Assembly: GCA_035539075.1 (NCBI GenBank)
Contig: DATLJB010000125.1
Location: 1-64,000 of the forward strand
Origin: Dongia_B sp035539075
GTDB lineage: Bacteria; Pseudomonadota; Alphaproteobacteria; Dongiales; Dongiaceae
Length of the DNA stretch: 64,000 bases
Reading direction: 5' to 3'
Part shown: piece after piece, positions 8,139 through 15,666 of the stretch
Layout of the letters: every line of letters begins with the position of its first letter
Position numbering within the stretch: the stretch's first letter is position 1
Notes under the pieces: model-generated
What the model saw: only the letters and a program-made list of their open reading frames with translations
What the model was told of the DNA's origin: nothing
Databases searched by the model: none
Made by a program: the position numbers and the translations under genes

Positions 8139-8927
8139 TCAGAATCCGAGCGCCGCGACGCTCCGCCAGATCATGTAGAGGGCGACGGCGAAGATCAGCA
8201 TGGCGAAGGCGATGTTGAGGCTGCCTTTCTTGCTGGCGAGGCGGCGGGCGAGGCCCGCGCCGCCGATACCGCCTACCATGCCGCCGCCGACGAAGACGAA
8301 GGCCAGCGGCCAGTCGACGAAGCCGGAGACGGAATAATTGACGGCGGTGGTGAGGCCGAAGGCGGCGACGGCGACCAGCGAGGAGCCGATCGCCTTCAGG
8401 ATCGGCATGCCGGTCGAGGCCACAAGGCCCGGCACGATGAGGAAGCCGCCGCCGATGCCGAAGAAACCGGAGAAGGCACCGGTGAGGGCGCCGAAACCCA
8501 GCACCTTCGGGGCCTTGGCGATGGTGCATTCGGCACCGGCATCGCCTTGATGGCCGCGCCCCCTGAACATCAGCCCGCCAACCACCAGCATCAGCAGGGC
8601 AAACAGGATCAGCAGCTTCTGTCCGTCGATCAGCTTGCCGAGGCTCGATCCGGCAAAGGCGCCGATGATTCCGGCGACGCTATACATGCCGGCGCAACGC
8701 CATTTGACATTGCCATGGCGCGCATGGGTGGCGAGGTTGGCAAGGGCATTGGCGGCGACGGCGAAGGCGCTGGTGCCGATCGCCATATGCGGATTGGGCA
8801 CGCCCACGGCATAGACCATCAACGGCACCGCGAGAATGGAGCCGCCGCCGCCGAAGAGGCCCAGGGTCAGGCCGACCAGCGAGCCGGATAAGGCGCCGGT
8901 CACATATTGCAGCAGGTCGAGGGTCAT
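8139..8927 (-). CDS. TauE/SafE-family sulfite/organosulfur exporter
   Basis: The 262-residue inner-membrane protein has about eight helices in two related halves. Each half opens with a glycine-rich TauE/SafE signature: GLTLGLFGGGGSILAVPLMVY near residue 19 and GAFSGFFGIGGGFLIVPGLV near 155. Family members export sulfite, sulfoacetate or related anions by proton-coupled transport. It is the last gene of the sulfide unit, 146 bp after the SQR-fusion gene. Exporting the sulfite that the persulfide dioxygenase would make is the obvious role. That is inference from context and common in BigR operons. Confidence 0.88.
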   Translation of the reverse strand: MTLDLLQYVTGALSGSLVGLTLGLFGGGGSILAVPLMVYAVGVPNPHMAIGTSAFAVAANALANLATHARHGNVKWRCAGMYSVAGIIGAFAGSSLGKLIDGQKLLILFALLMLVVGGLMFRGRGHQGDAGAECTIAKAPKVLGFGALTGAFSGFFGIGGGFLIVPGLVASTGMPILKAIGSSLVAVAAFGLTTAVNYSVSGFVDWPLAFVFVGGGMVGGIGGAGLARRLASKKGSLNIAFAMLIFAVALYMIWRSVAALGF

Positions 8928-9025
8928 GCATCGAACTCCGAACGCAGGTCATCGTTCCGCGATCGCGCTTCGGCGTTCGCGGCTGTCCGAGATGGACGGT
9001 GGTCAGGCTGTCTGGGGCGGGACCG

Positions 9026-9085
9026 CCGTCAGGCGATCACGCGTCAGGCGATCACATGTCAGGTGATCACATGTCAGGTGATCAC
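9026..9085. repeat. four 15-bp tandem repeats with GTGATCAC/GCGATCAC cores
   Basis: The units are CCGTCAGGCGATCAC (9026), GCGTCAGGCGATCAC (9041) and two identical ATGTCAGGTGATCAC (9056, 9071), end to end. The last unit contains the stop codon of the SQR-fusion gene (9074-9076). The remainder lie between that gene and tauE/safE. The two identical units each hold the 8-bp palindrome GTGATCAC. Confidence 0.85.
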
Positions 9086-10747
9086 TTGGGGCTTGGCGAG
9101 CCACTCCTTGCCCTTCAGCATGGCTTTCCAGTAGATCGGTGGCAGCATCCGCTCCTTCAGCAGCCAGGCGAGACGGCTGGGCTTGGTGCCGTCGATCAGC
9201 CAGGCCGGGAAGCTCGGCAGCAGCTTGCCGCCATAGCCGAACTCAGCCAGCACGATCTTGCCGCGCTCGACCGTCAGCGGGCAGGAGCCATAACCGTCAT
9301 AGGCGGCATCGCCCGCTGCGATCAGCCCGCGATCCTTCAGCAGATTATGGGCGACGATCGGCGCTTGCTTGCGGGCCGCGGCGGCGGTCTTGGCATTGGG
9401 GGCGTTGCAGGCATCGCCCAGCGCGTAAACGTCCGCGATGGTCTTGTGGCGCAGGCTGGCCTGGTCGACATCGACCCAGCCCGCCGCATCGGCCAGCGGC
9501 GAGACGCGGACGAAATCCGGCGCGCATTGCGGCGGCACCACATGGATCATGTCGAACTCGGTCTCGACCGTCGATTGCGCGCCGTCGGCATCGGTGCGGG
9601 CGAACAAGGCGCGCCGGCTCGGCCCATCGATCTTGATCAGGCGATGCTGGAAATGCAGCTTCGCCTGGTAGCGGTTGATATAGTTCATCAGCGCCGGGAC
9701 ATAATCCTTCACGCCGAACAGGACCGGGCCGGCATTGTAGAAATCGATGCGGATATCCTGCAAGTGCTGGTTGCGCAGCCAGTGATCGGCCGACAGGTAC
9801 AGCGCCTTCTGCGGCGCGCCGGCACATTTGATCGGCATGGGCGGCTGGGTGAAGACGGCGCGCCCGTGCTTCAGGTTCTGCACCAGCTCCCAGGTATAGG
9901 GGGCGAGGTCGTAGCGATAGTTCGACGTGACGCCGTTGCGTCCCAGCGTCTCCGGCAGCCCGTCGATGCCGGCCCAATTGAGCTTGAGGCCCGGCGCCAC
10001 CACCAGCGACCGGTACTTCACGACGCGGCAGCCATCCAGGATGACGGCCTGCTTGTCGGGTTCGAAGGCCGCCACCGCCGCCTTGATCCAGCGCACGCCG
10101 CTGGGGATCAGCGAACCCATGGTCCGCGCCGTGGTCACGGCATCGAAGACGCCGCCGCCGACCATGGTCCAGCCCGGCTGGTAGTAATGGATGTCGGCGG
10201 GATCGATGATGGCGATATCGAGATCGGATCTGCGCGCCAGCAGGCTGGACGCCACGGCGATGCCGGCAGCACCGCCGCCGATGATGACGATGTCGTGGCT
10301 GGCATCGGCGATGTCGGTCGGCGTCCTGCCGCCATTGACGATGCGGCGCACCACGCCGGCCATGTCATAGCCCGCCGCCTTCGTGGCGGCCAGGATCTCC
10401 GGCAAGGGACGGCCGCGCGCACCCTCGCAGAGCGACCATAGCGTGGCGGAGCGGGTGCCGGTGCGGCAATAGGCGAGGACCGGCTTCGGCAACTGGTCGA
10501 GATATGAGCCGAAGGCCGCCGCATCGGCCTCGCCGACCTTGCCGGAGACGATCGGCAGGTAGACGGCTTCCATGCCGAAGGACTTGGCGGCCGCGGCGAT
10601 CTCCGCGAAGGCCGGCTGATCGGCGCCTTCGCCATCCGGCCGGTTGCAGATGATGGAGCGGAAGCCGGCGCCGGCGATGGCGGCCATCTCCTCCGGCATG
10701 ATCTGGGGCGCGACCGAGAGGGTCGGGGTGATGGGCTTGGCCTGCAT
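9074..10747 (-). CDS. rhodanese-like (DUF442) / sulfide:quinone oxidoreductase-type flavoprotein fusion
   Basis: This 557-residue protein has two domains. Residues 1-110 match the DUF442/TIGR01244 sulfurtransferase-like domain with an active-site loop YCRTGTRS (Cys94, the CRxGxR pattern of rhodaneses). Residues 145-557 are an FAD-dependent SQR-type oxidoreductase: the dinucleotide motif VIIGGGAAGIAVAS, then HYYQPGWTMVGGG, KCAGAPQKA and GDACNAPNAKTAAAARKQA, in which the Cys residues are candidates for the redox disulfide. SQR oxidises sulfide to persulfide and passes electrons to quinone at the membrane. The fused sulfurtransferase could take the sulfane sulfur onward. The gene sits 18 bp after the metallohydrolase gene, so the two are in one operon. 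Confidence 0.9.
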   Translation of the reverse strand: MQAKPITPTLSVAPQIMPEEMAAIAGAGFRSIICNRPDGEGADQPAFAEIAAAAKSFGMEAVYLPIVSGKVGEADAAAFGSYLDQLPKPVLAYCRTGTRSATLWSLCEGARGRPLPEILAATKAAGYDMAGVVRRIVNGGRTPTDIADASHDIVIIGGGAAGIAVASSLLARRSDLDIAIIDPADIHYYQPGWTMVGGGVFDAVTTARTMGSLIPSGVRWIKAAVAAFEPDKQAVILDGCRVVKYRSLVVAPGLKLNWAGIDGLPETLGRNGVTSNYRYDLAPYTWELVQNLKHGRAVFTQPPMPIKCAGAPQKALYLSADHWLRNQHLQDIRIDFYNAGPVLFGVKDYVPALMNYINRYQAKLHFQHRLIKIDGPSRRALFARTDADGAQSTVETEFDMIHVVPPQCAPDFVRVSPLADAAGWVDVDQASLRHKTIADVYALGDACNAPNAKTAAAARKQAPIVAHNLLKDRGLIAAGDAAYDGYGSCPLTVERGKIVLAEFGYGGKLLPSFPAWLIDGTKPSRLAWLLKERMLPPIYWKAMLKGKEWLAKPQVIT

Positions 10748-10765
10748 CGGCGGAGGCTCCTGATA

Positions 10766-11641
10766 TCAGATGGCGTTGACGGGAAGCTTGAGATAGGAGA
10801 CGCCGTTGCTCTCCGGCGGCGGCATGTGCCCGGCGCGCATATTGACCTGCACGGAAGGCAGGATCAGCCGCGGCATGGCGAGCTTCGCGTCCCGGGCCTT
10901 GCGCATGGCGGTGAAATCACTCTCGCTGATGGCGCCGCCGACATGGATGTTGTTGCGCTTCTCTGCACCGACAGTGGTTTCCCACTGATATTCGCTGCGA
11001 TTGGCGGGCAGATAGTCGTGGCACATGAAGAGCCGCGTTTCATCCGGCAGGGCGAAGATCTTCTGGATCGATTGGTAGAGGATGCGCGCATCGCCGCCGG
11101 GAAAATCGCAGCGCGCGGTGCCGTAATCCGGCATGAACAAGGTGTCGCCGACGAAGCCGGCATCGCCGATCAGGTAGGTCATGCAGGCGGGCGTATGGCC
11201 GGGCGTGTGCAGGCAGGTGGCGGCGATGGAGCCCAGGCTGAAGGTCTCGCCGTCCCGGAACAGATGATCGAACTGCCGGCCGTCGCGCGCGAAGTCGGTG
11301 CCGGCATTGAAGATCCTGCCGAAGACGTCCTGGATCGTGACGATTTCGAAACCGATGCCGAGGCTGCCGCCCAGCTTCTCCTTGAGATAGGGGGCGGCGG
11401 AAAGATGGTCGGCATGGACATGGGTTTCCAAGATCCAGTCGACGGTGACGCCGCGTTCCTTGACATAGTCGATCAACCGGTCGGCCGACTGGGTCTTGGT
11501 GCGACCCGATGCCGGGTCGAAGTCGAGCACGGAATCGATGATGGCGGCTTTACCGGTGGCCGGATCGATCACCACGTAGCTGATGGTGAACGTGTCCGGA
11601 TCGAAGAAACCCCGCACCTCGGGACTGCTGTTATTCGGCAT
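10766..11641 (-). CDS. MBL-fold metallohydrolase, persulfide-dioxygenase-like (ETHE1/Blh)
   Basis: The 291-residue metallo-beta-lactamase-fold enzyme carries THVHADHLSAA (the metal-binding HxHxDH), HTPGHTPACMTYLIG and GDTLFMPDYGTARCDFPGGDA. These agree with the glyoxalase-II-like branch that contains persulfide dioxygenases (ETHE1, CstB) and the Blh proteins of BigR operons. Such enzymes use non-haem iron and O2 to turn persulfide into sulfite. The ATG at 11641 is the only sensible start. It lies between the BigR-like gene (120-bp gap) and the SQR fusion, so product and substrate line up with both. Confidence 0.9.
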   Translation of the reverse strand: MPNNSSPEVRGFFDPDTFTISYVVIDPATGKAAIIDSVLDFDPASGRTKTQSADRLIDYVKERGVTVDWILETHVHADHLSAAPYLKEKLGGSLGIGFEIVTIQDVFGRIFNAGTDFARDGRQFDHLFRDGETFSLGSIAATCLHTPGHTPACMTYLIGDAGFVGDTLFMPDYGTARCDFPGGDARILYQSIQKIFALPDETRLFMCHDYLPANRSEYQWETTVGAEKRNNIHVGGAISESDFTAMRKARDAKLAMPRLILPSVQVNMRAGHMPPPESNGVSYLKLPVNAI

Positions 11642-11690
11642 CGATCTGCATCCTTCGCTCTATTGGCCCGGCAATCGGTAAAGCACTGAG

Positions 11691-11724
11691 ATTCTGTGTA
11701 ATTTCCAGTGAATCTGTGTTAAAT
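11691..11724 (-). promoter_or_regulatory. direct repeat upstream of the metallohydrolase gene
   Basis: ATTCTGTGTAATTT (11691-11704) is repeated as AATCTGTGTTAAAT (11711-11724), 20 bp apart, close to two helical turns. It is 50-80 bp upstream of the metallohydrolase ATG and after the bigR stop. It is a candidate second promoter or operator for the sulfide genes. It does not look like the palindrome in front of bigR. Confidence 0.4.
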
Positions 11725-11761
11725 CCGCGGACGCGGCTTGTGCATTGCTCTCGCGTCCGAT

Positions 11762-12052
11762 TCAGCAGACGGAAGGCTGGCAATAGGTCTCGTAAAGGAA
11801 GGTGATGATCTTCCGCACGTCCTCTCGCGCCAGGTCGTACAGCATGCTCTGGCCCTCGCGTCGCGCCTGGACGATGCCGTCCTTGCGCAGCAGCGCCAGT
11901 TGCTGCGACACCGCCGCCTCGCGCATCGCCGTGTCGCGCGCGAGATCGGAAACCGATTTCTCCCCATCGGCCAACTGGCAGAGGATCAGAAGCCGCTTCG
12001 GATTGCCGAGCGTCTTCATCAACTCGCTGACGGCCTCGGCGGTCTGTTGCAT
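11762..12052 (-). CDS. bigR: ArsR-family persulfide sensor, BigR/SqrR type
   Basis: The 96-residue winged-helix repressor has KTLGNPKRLLILCQL at the start and AVSQQLALLRKDGIV as recognition helix region. Two cysteines, one in ILCQL and one in ETYCQPSVC, are 66 residues apart, which is the spacing of the Cys pair that forms the tetrasulfide link in SqrR (Cys41/Cys107) and BigR. A third Cys is the last residue. Reactive sulfur species would release DNA and induce the downstream genes. The ATG at 12052 has GAGGAG immediately before it, unusually close; GTG 12067 or TTG 12085 would give an N-terminus nearer the family length. Confidence 0.88.
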   Translation of the reverse strand: MQQTAEAVSELMKTLGNPKRLLILCQLADGEKSVSDLARDTAMREAAVSQQLALLRKDGIVQARREGQSMLYDLAREDVRKIITFLYETYCQPSVC

Positions 12053-12074
12053 CTCCTCTATCTTCACATCTTCG

Positions 12075-12092
12075 AATATATGCAATATTGCA
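12075..12092. promoter_or_regulatory. AT-rich palindrome upstream of bigR, candidate BigR operator
   Basis: Two overlapping symmetries are visible: AATAT-N5-ATATT (12075-12089) and the perfect 12-bp palindrome TGCAATATTGCA (12081-12092). They lie 20-40 bp upstream of the bigR ATG at 12052. BigR-type repressors bind AT-rich inverted repeats at their own promoters, so autoregulation is likely. Binding itself is inference. Confidence 0.5.
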
Positions 12093-12142
12093 GGTCTTGC
12101 AAGGATAACCGGCCGGACAGGGTGCGGCGCCTTGGCGCAGCT

Positions 12143-12850
12143 TCAGCCGCGGTCCTGGGCAGGCCGCGGGGTGGGGGCGGGGGCTTCGATCCTGCCGGCC
12201 AGATGGCCGGTCTTGACCCAAAGCCGGCACCCCTCGGGGCTGACCGCGGCGCGCAGCCGGGCGCCGGCCGGCAAACGCAGCCAGGATTGCGGCACGAAAT
12301 CTTCGCCCGCTTCCCTGAAGCCGCCTTCGAGGACCAGGAATTCGCCGCCGCCCGGCAGGTCGAGTGCGATCTCCGCCCCTGGCGCCCAGCGTTCCAGGCG
12401 AACGTCTTCCACCTGATCGGCGAAGAGGGGCATGGTTTCGACGCCTTTGCGTTCAGCAATCGCGGCGTAGCGCCGCGCCGAGGTATCGATGCGGATCTGC
12501 GTTCGGTCGGCGGGATTGAATTGCCACAGCTTCACGAAAATGACGCAGCCGGGCTCGGAGCGTGGCGTATGCGAGGATGTAGGCGGGTTACGGATGTAAG
12601 AACCGACGGGAAAATCGCCGTGCTCGTCCTGGAAGACGCCGTCCAGCACCAGGAATTCCTCGCCGCCGCCATGCGTATGGGGCGAGAAATGGCTGTGCGG
12701 CGCATAGCGCACGATCGAGGTCGCGCGCGCCACTTCATCGCCGATGCGATCCAGCATGCGCCGGTCGACTCCGGCCATGGGCGAGGCGACCCAGGGTATT
12801 TGCGCGCCATGCATGGCGATGCGCTGCGTGAAGTCGGCATTGAGTTCCAT
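12143..12850 (-). CDS. double-cupin protein, ChrR-like
   Basis: The 235-residue protein has two cupin domains. The first (about 40-115) has HSHFSPHTHGGGEEFLVLDGVF and GSYIRNPPTSSHTP, the metal-binding His/Glu set of ChrR-type cupins. The second (about 150-225) has GGGEFLVLEGGFREAGEDFVPQSWLRLPAG but has lost the histidines, so only the first is likely to bind metal. The ATG at 12850 gives a compact start. There is no anti-sigma zinc-binding N-terminus and no ECF sigma gene nearby, so a free-standing oxidative or small-molecule role is more likely than ChrR-type sigma control. It ends about 60 bp upstream of the bigR operator region. Confidence 0.75.
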   Translation of the reverse strand: MELNADFTQRIAMHGAQIPWVASPMAGVDRRMLDRIGDEVARATSIVRYAPHSHFSPHTHGGGEEFLVLDGVFQDEHGDFPVGSYIRNPPTSSHTPRSEPGCVIFVKLWQFNPADRTQIRIDTSARRYAAIAERKGVETMPLFADQVEDVRLERWAPGAEIALDLPGGGEFLVLEGGFREAGEDFVPQSWLRLPAGARLRAAVSPEGCRLWVKTGHLAGRIEAPAPTPRPAQDRG

Positions 12851-13059
12851 GACGGCCTCCGGTTCCGGCGCGACAATGTTCGACCGGCTATCATAGAAAC
12901 ATATGGAACGGTGCGCGGCAAAACATAGGGACAAATAACGCCGGCCGGTGCGGAAAACAGCCTGGAGCGTGATTGGCTATGGCGATGAGCTTCGGGCCGG
13001 GTCGGCGGTGATGGCGAGCGCCGGGAAACAAATGCCTTGGCCGGTGTTGTATGGCGGGC

Positions 13060-13107
13060 GAACTTTCCTGTTGCTGAACTTTCCTGTTGCTGAACTTTCC
13101 TGTTGCT
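13060..13107. repeat. three perfect 16-bp tandem repeats
   Basis: GAACTTTCCTGTTGCT occurs three times without a mismatch (13060-13075, 13076-13091, 13092-13107). The unit is not a multiple of three, and no supported gene covers it. There are no spacers, so it is not a CRISPR array. Confidence 0.95.
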
Positions 13108-13144
13108 TCCGGGCGATGATGCGGCGAGGTTTCATCCGACTCCC

Positions 13145-13208
13145 CGTCAATATCGATAAACGTCAATGCCGATAGACGTGAATACAGATTGGCGTGAATA
13201 CAGATCGA
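13145..13208. repeat. four degenerate 16-bp direct repeats just upstream of psuG
   Basis: The units are CGTCAATATCGATAAA (13145), CGTCAATGCCGATAGA (13161), CGTGAATACAGATTGG (13177) and CGTGAATACAGATCGA (13193), sharing CGTSAATNNNGAT. They end 26 bp before the chosen psuG ATG. The degeneracy with a conserved core suggests selected binding sites for a regulator more than fresh slippage. Confidence 0.8.
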
Positions 13209-13234
13209 CCGAAACCGAGATCCACGAGCCGAAC

Positions 13235-14203
13235 ATGCCGGACGCCTCCCTGCCCATCGTCACCGCATTCGATGTCGCCATGGCGTTGAAGGACGCAAAG
13301 GCGGTTGTCGCCCTGGAATCCACCATCATCACCCATGGCATGCCCTATCCGCAGAATCTCGCCATGGCGCGCGAGGTGGAAGCGATCGTGCGGCAGGCCG
13401 GTGCGACGCCCGCAACCATCGCCGTCATGGACGGCTATCTCATGGTGGGCTTGACCGATGGCGATCTCGAACGGCTGGCCAGGGAAGGGCAGCAGGCCGC
13501 CAAGGCCTCGCGCCGCGACCTTGCCGCCCTGCTGGTCAGGCGCGGCATCGCCGGCACGACGGTGGCGACGACCATGCAGATCGCGGCGTTGGCCGGCATC
13601 CAGGTCTTTGCCACCGGCGGCATCGGCGGCGTGCATCGCGGCGCCGAGGAGACCTTCGATATCTCCGCCGATCTCAGCGAGCTTGCGAAGACGCCGGTCG
13701 CGGTGGTCTGCGCCGGGGCGAAATCGATCCTCGATATCGGCAAGACGCTGGAAGTGCTGGAGACCAACGGCGTGCCGGTGCTGGGCTTCGGCACCGACGA
13801 ATTCCCCGCCTTCTTCGCGCGCGAAAGCGGCCATAAGGTCGATCACCGCTTCGACCGGCCGGAGGAGATCGCCGCCGTGATTGACTTGCAGCGGCGGCTG
13901 GGCATGCCGGGCGGCGTGCTGATCGCCAATCCGATTCCGGCCGCCGACGCGCTGGACGCTGCCGCCATCGAAGCGCGCATCGCCGAAGCGATCGCTGCGG
14001 CCGAAGCGGCGGGCGTCACCCGCAAGGCGCTGACGCCGTTCCTGCTGCAGCGCATCTTCGAATTGACCGGCGGCAAGAGCCTCGCCGCCAATATCGCCCT
14101 GGTGAAGAATAACGCCCTGGTTGCCGCGCAGATTGCCGTGGCGCTGGCCGCGCTCAACCGTGCCGGGCCGGCGGGGCGGGCAGCGGAAAGGGCACGACAA
14201 TGA
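13235..14203 (+). CDS. psuG: pseudouridine-5'-phosphate glycosidase
   Basis: The 322-residue enzyme cleaves pseudouridine 5'-phosphate to uracil and ribose 5-phosphate, reversing the C-C glycosidic bond. The family signatures are plain: ALESTIITHGMPYPQNLAMA near the N-terminus, VATTMQIAALAGIQVFATGGIGGVHRGAEETFDISADLSELA in the middle, and PGGVLIANPIP with LTPFLLQRIFELTGGKSLAANIALVKNNA near the end. Length agrees with E. coli PsuG (312). The ATG at 13235 matches the family start; an ATG at 13166 would place the tandem repeats inside the protein. It overlaps the kinase gene by 4 nt. Confidence 0.95.
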   Translation: MPDASLPIVTAFDVAMALKDAKAVVALESTIITHGMPYPQNLAMAREVEAIVRQAGATPATIAVMDGYLMVGLTDGDLERLAREGQQAAKASRRDLAALLVRRGIAGTTVATTMQIAALAGIQVFATGGIGGVHRGAEETFDISADLSELAKTPVAVVCAGAKSILDIGKTLEVLETNGVPVLGFGTDEFPAFFARESGHKVDHRFDRPEEIAAVIDLQRRLGMPGGVLIANPIPAADALDAAAIEARIAEAIAAAEAAGVTRKALTPFLLQRIFELTGGKSLAANIALVKNNALVAAQIAVALAALNRAGPAGRAAERARQ

Positions 14204-15150
14204 CCGCCACTGCGTCGATGACGCTCGATGGCCGCGCGCGCCTGGCGGCGAGAAGTGGCCCGCGCGGCAGGGTGCTGGTGATCGGTGACGTGATGACCGA
14301 TGTCATCGTCAAGCCGGAAGGGCCGCTTGTGCCGGGCTCTGACCGGCGCGCGGCGATCCGGCACCTGCCGGGCGGGTCGGGCGCCAATCAGGCGGCCTGG
14401 CTCGCTTATTACGGCGTTCCAGCCATGCTGCTCGCCAAAGTCGGCCTGGCTGATCGCGACCATCTCGCCGCTGCGTTACAGCGCCGCGGCATCACGCCGG
14501 TTCTCGCGGCCGATGCCGTATTGCCGACCGGCAGCCTCGTCAGCATCATCGACCCCGACGGCCAGCGCAGTTTCTTCAGCGATCGCGGCGCCAATACGGC
14601 GCTGTTGTCCGCCGATCTGCCGGCCGATCTGCTCGACGGCGTGGCGCTGCTGCATGTCTCCGGCTATGCGCTGTTCACGTCGCCCTCGCGCCAGACCGTG
14701 CTGGCGCTGATGCAGCAGGCGGCGGAGCGGCGCATCGCCTTGACGATCGACCCCGCTTCCGCCGGTTTCCTGCAGGAGGTGGGAGCCGCGGCCTTCCTCG
14801 CCTGGACGCGCGGTGCCGCTTTCTGCTTCGCCAATGAGGAGGAAGCGGCACTGCTCGCCGCGACTGCGGATCCCGCCAGGCAGGGCGCGATCCTCTCAAG
14901 CCATTACGAGCATGTGGTGATCAAGCGGGGCGCGCGCGGGGCGGAGGTGTTCAGCGGGGACGGCATGCATCAGGCGACATTGCCGGCGCCGCCGGTCGAG
15001 GTTATCGACACGACGGGGGCGGGCGACGCCCTGATGGCCGCTTTTCTAGCCGCGCATCTGGACGCGGCACCGCTCGATGCCTGTCTCGCGAAGGGCATCA
15101 CCGCCGGGTCGCAAGCAACAACATTTTTCGGCGGGCAGCCCCTTCTTTGA
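14200..15150 (+). CDS. psuK: PfkB-family pseudouridine kinase
   Basis: The 316-residue ribokinase-fold enzyme has LPGGSGANQAAWLAYYG (substrate-binding GG region, near 50) and the PfkB signature DTTGAGDALMAAFLAAHL with the catalytic Asp (near 270). Its start overlaps psuG by ATGA (14200-14203), so translation is coupled. Beside a glycosidase for pseudouridine 5'-phosphate, phosphorylation of pseudouridine is the natural assignment. No nucleoside transporter or dedicated regulator is visible next to it. Other PfkB kinases have the same motifs, so substrate identity rests on context. Confidence 0.88.
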   Translation: MTATASMTLDGRARLAARSGPRGRVLVIGDVMTDVIVKPEGPLVPGSDRRAAIRHLPGGSGANQAAWLAYYGVPAMLLAKVGLADRDHLAAALQRRGITPVLAADAVLPTGSLVSIIDPDGQRSFFSDRGANTALLSADLPADLLDGVALLHVSGYALFTSPSRQTVLALMQQAAERRIALTIDPASAGFLQEVGAAAFLAWTRGAAFCFANEEEAALLAATADPARQGAILSSHYEHVVIKRGARGAEVFSGDGMHQATLPAPPVEVIDTTGAGDALMAAFLAAHLDAAPLDACLAKGITAGSQATTFFGGQPLL

Positions 15151-15249
15151 TGCAGCACGCAGGCGATGGCAGCCGTCATCTCCCCCTGCCAGAGGCGGCT
15201 GCCGTTGATCACAAAGCTGCTAGTAGGGCAGTCCAGGGAGCATGACCTG

Positions 15250-15666
15250 ATGCAATTTCCCCTCCGGCCGTTATCATCGCCGGGCACCGGCCTGACCCGG
15301 GCCTCAGGGACGGCTTCTGGGACGGCTTCGGGAATGGCGGCGGTTGATCCGGATTGGCGGGGCGAGGAATTGGCGGCAGCGGACGATCATCTGGCGGAAC
15401 AGCGCTTGCGGCGCCTGCTGTCACATCTGCCGCCCCGGATGGAGGCGGTGGTGCATGGCTTGCGGCGGCCGCGGGCGCGCTGGCGCCGGATTCCGATTGC
15501 CATGGTCTTCCTGGCCGGCGGGACGCTGGGCTTCCTGCCCGTTCTCGGATTCTGGATGCTGCCGCTGGGGCTGATGTTGCTGGCCGAGGATATTCCGCTG
15601 CTGCGGTCGGGCCTCTATGCGATGGTCAACCGTCTTGCCGAGAAGAAGCCGCGGTGGTTCGAATGA
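15250..15666 (+). CDS. small membrane-associated protein with a Pro-Val-Leu-Gly-Phe-Trp-Met hydrophobic segment
   Basis: The 138-residue protein starts at an ATG with AGGGAG about 10 nt upstream. Residues 1-35 include a tandem ASGT-ASGT-ASGM repeat (3 x 12 bp, 15301-15336). A basic region with RARWRRIP is followed by a hydrophobic hairpin, FLAGGTLGFLPVLGFWMLPLGLMLLAEDIPLLR. Similar short proteins of unknown function occur in alphaproteobacteria. Its stop overlaps the start of the cardiolipin synthase gene (TGA/ATG), so it is co-translated with a membrane-lipid enzyme and may share that role. Confidence 0.7.
   Translation: MQFPLRPLSSPGTGLTRASGTASGTASGMAAVDPDWRGEELAAADDHLAEQRLRRLLSHLPPRMEAVVHGLRRPRARWRRIPIAMVFLAGGTLGFLPVLGFWMLPLGLMLLAEDIPLLRSGLYAMVNRLAEKKPRWFE

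Larger units (their letters stand above)
12851..13234. other. intergenic region between the divergent cupin and psuG genes
   Basis: This 384-bp stretch holds two separate 16-bp tandem arrays (13060-13107 and 13145-13208) and otherwise no gene. It must contain the promoters for the cupin gene (leftward) and psuG (rightward). I do not see a clear sigma-70 promoter pair. Confidence 0.7.

Noticed and set aside
13060..13208. CRISPR array
   Set aside because: The two 16-bp arrays have no spacers between units, too few copies, and no cas genes nearby.
13166..13234. An N-terminal extension of PsuG starting at ATG 13166
   Set aside because: It would translate the 16-bp repeats, which are not a multiple of three and have no counterpart in the family; the ATG at 13235 gives the usual length.
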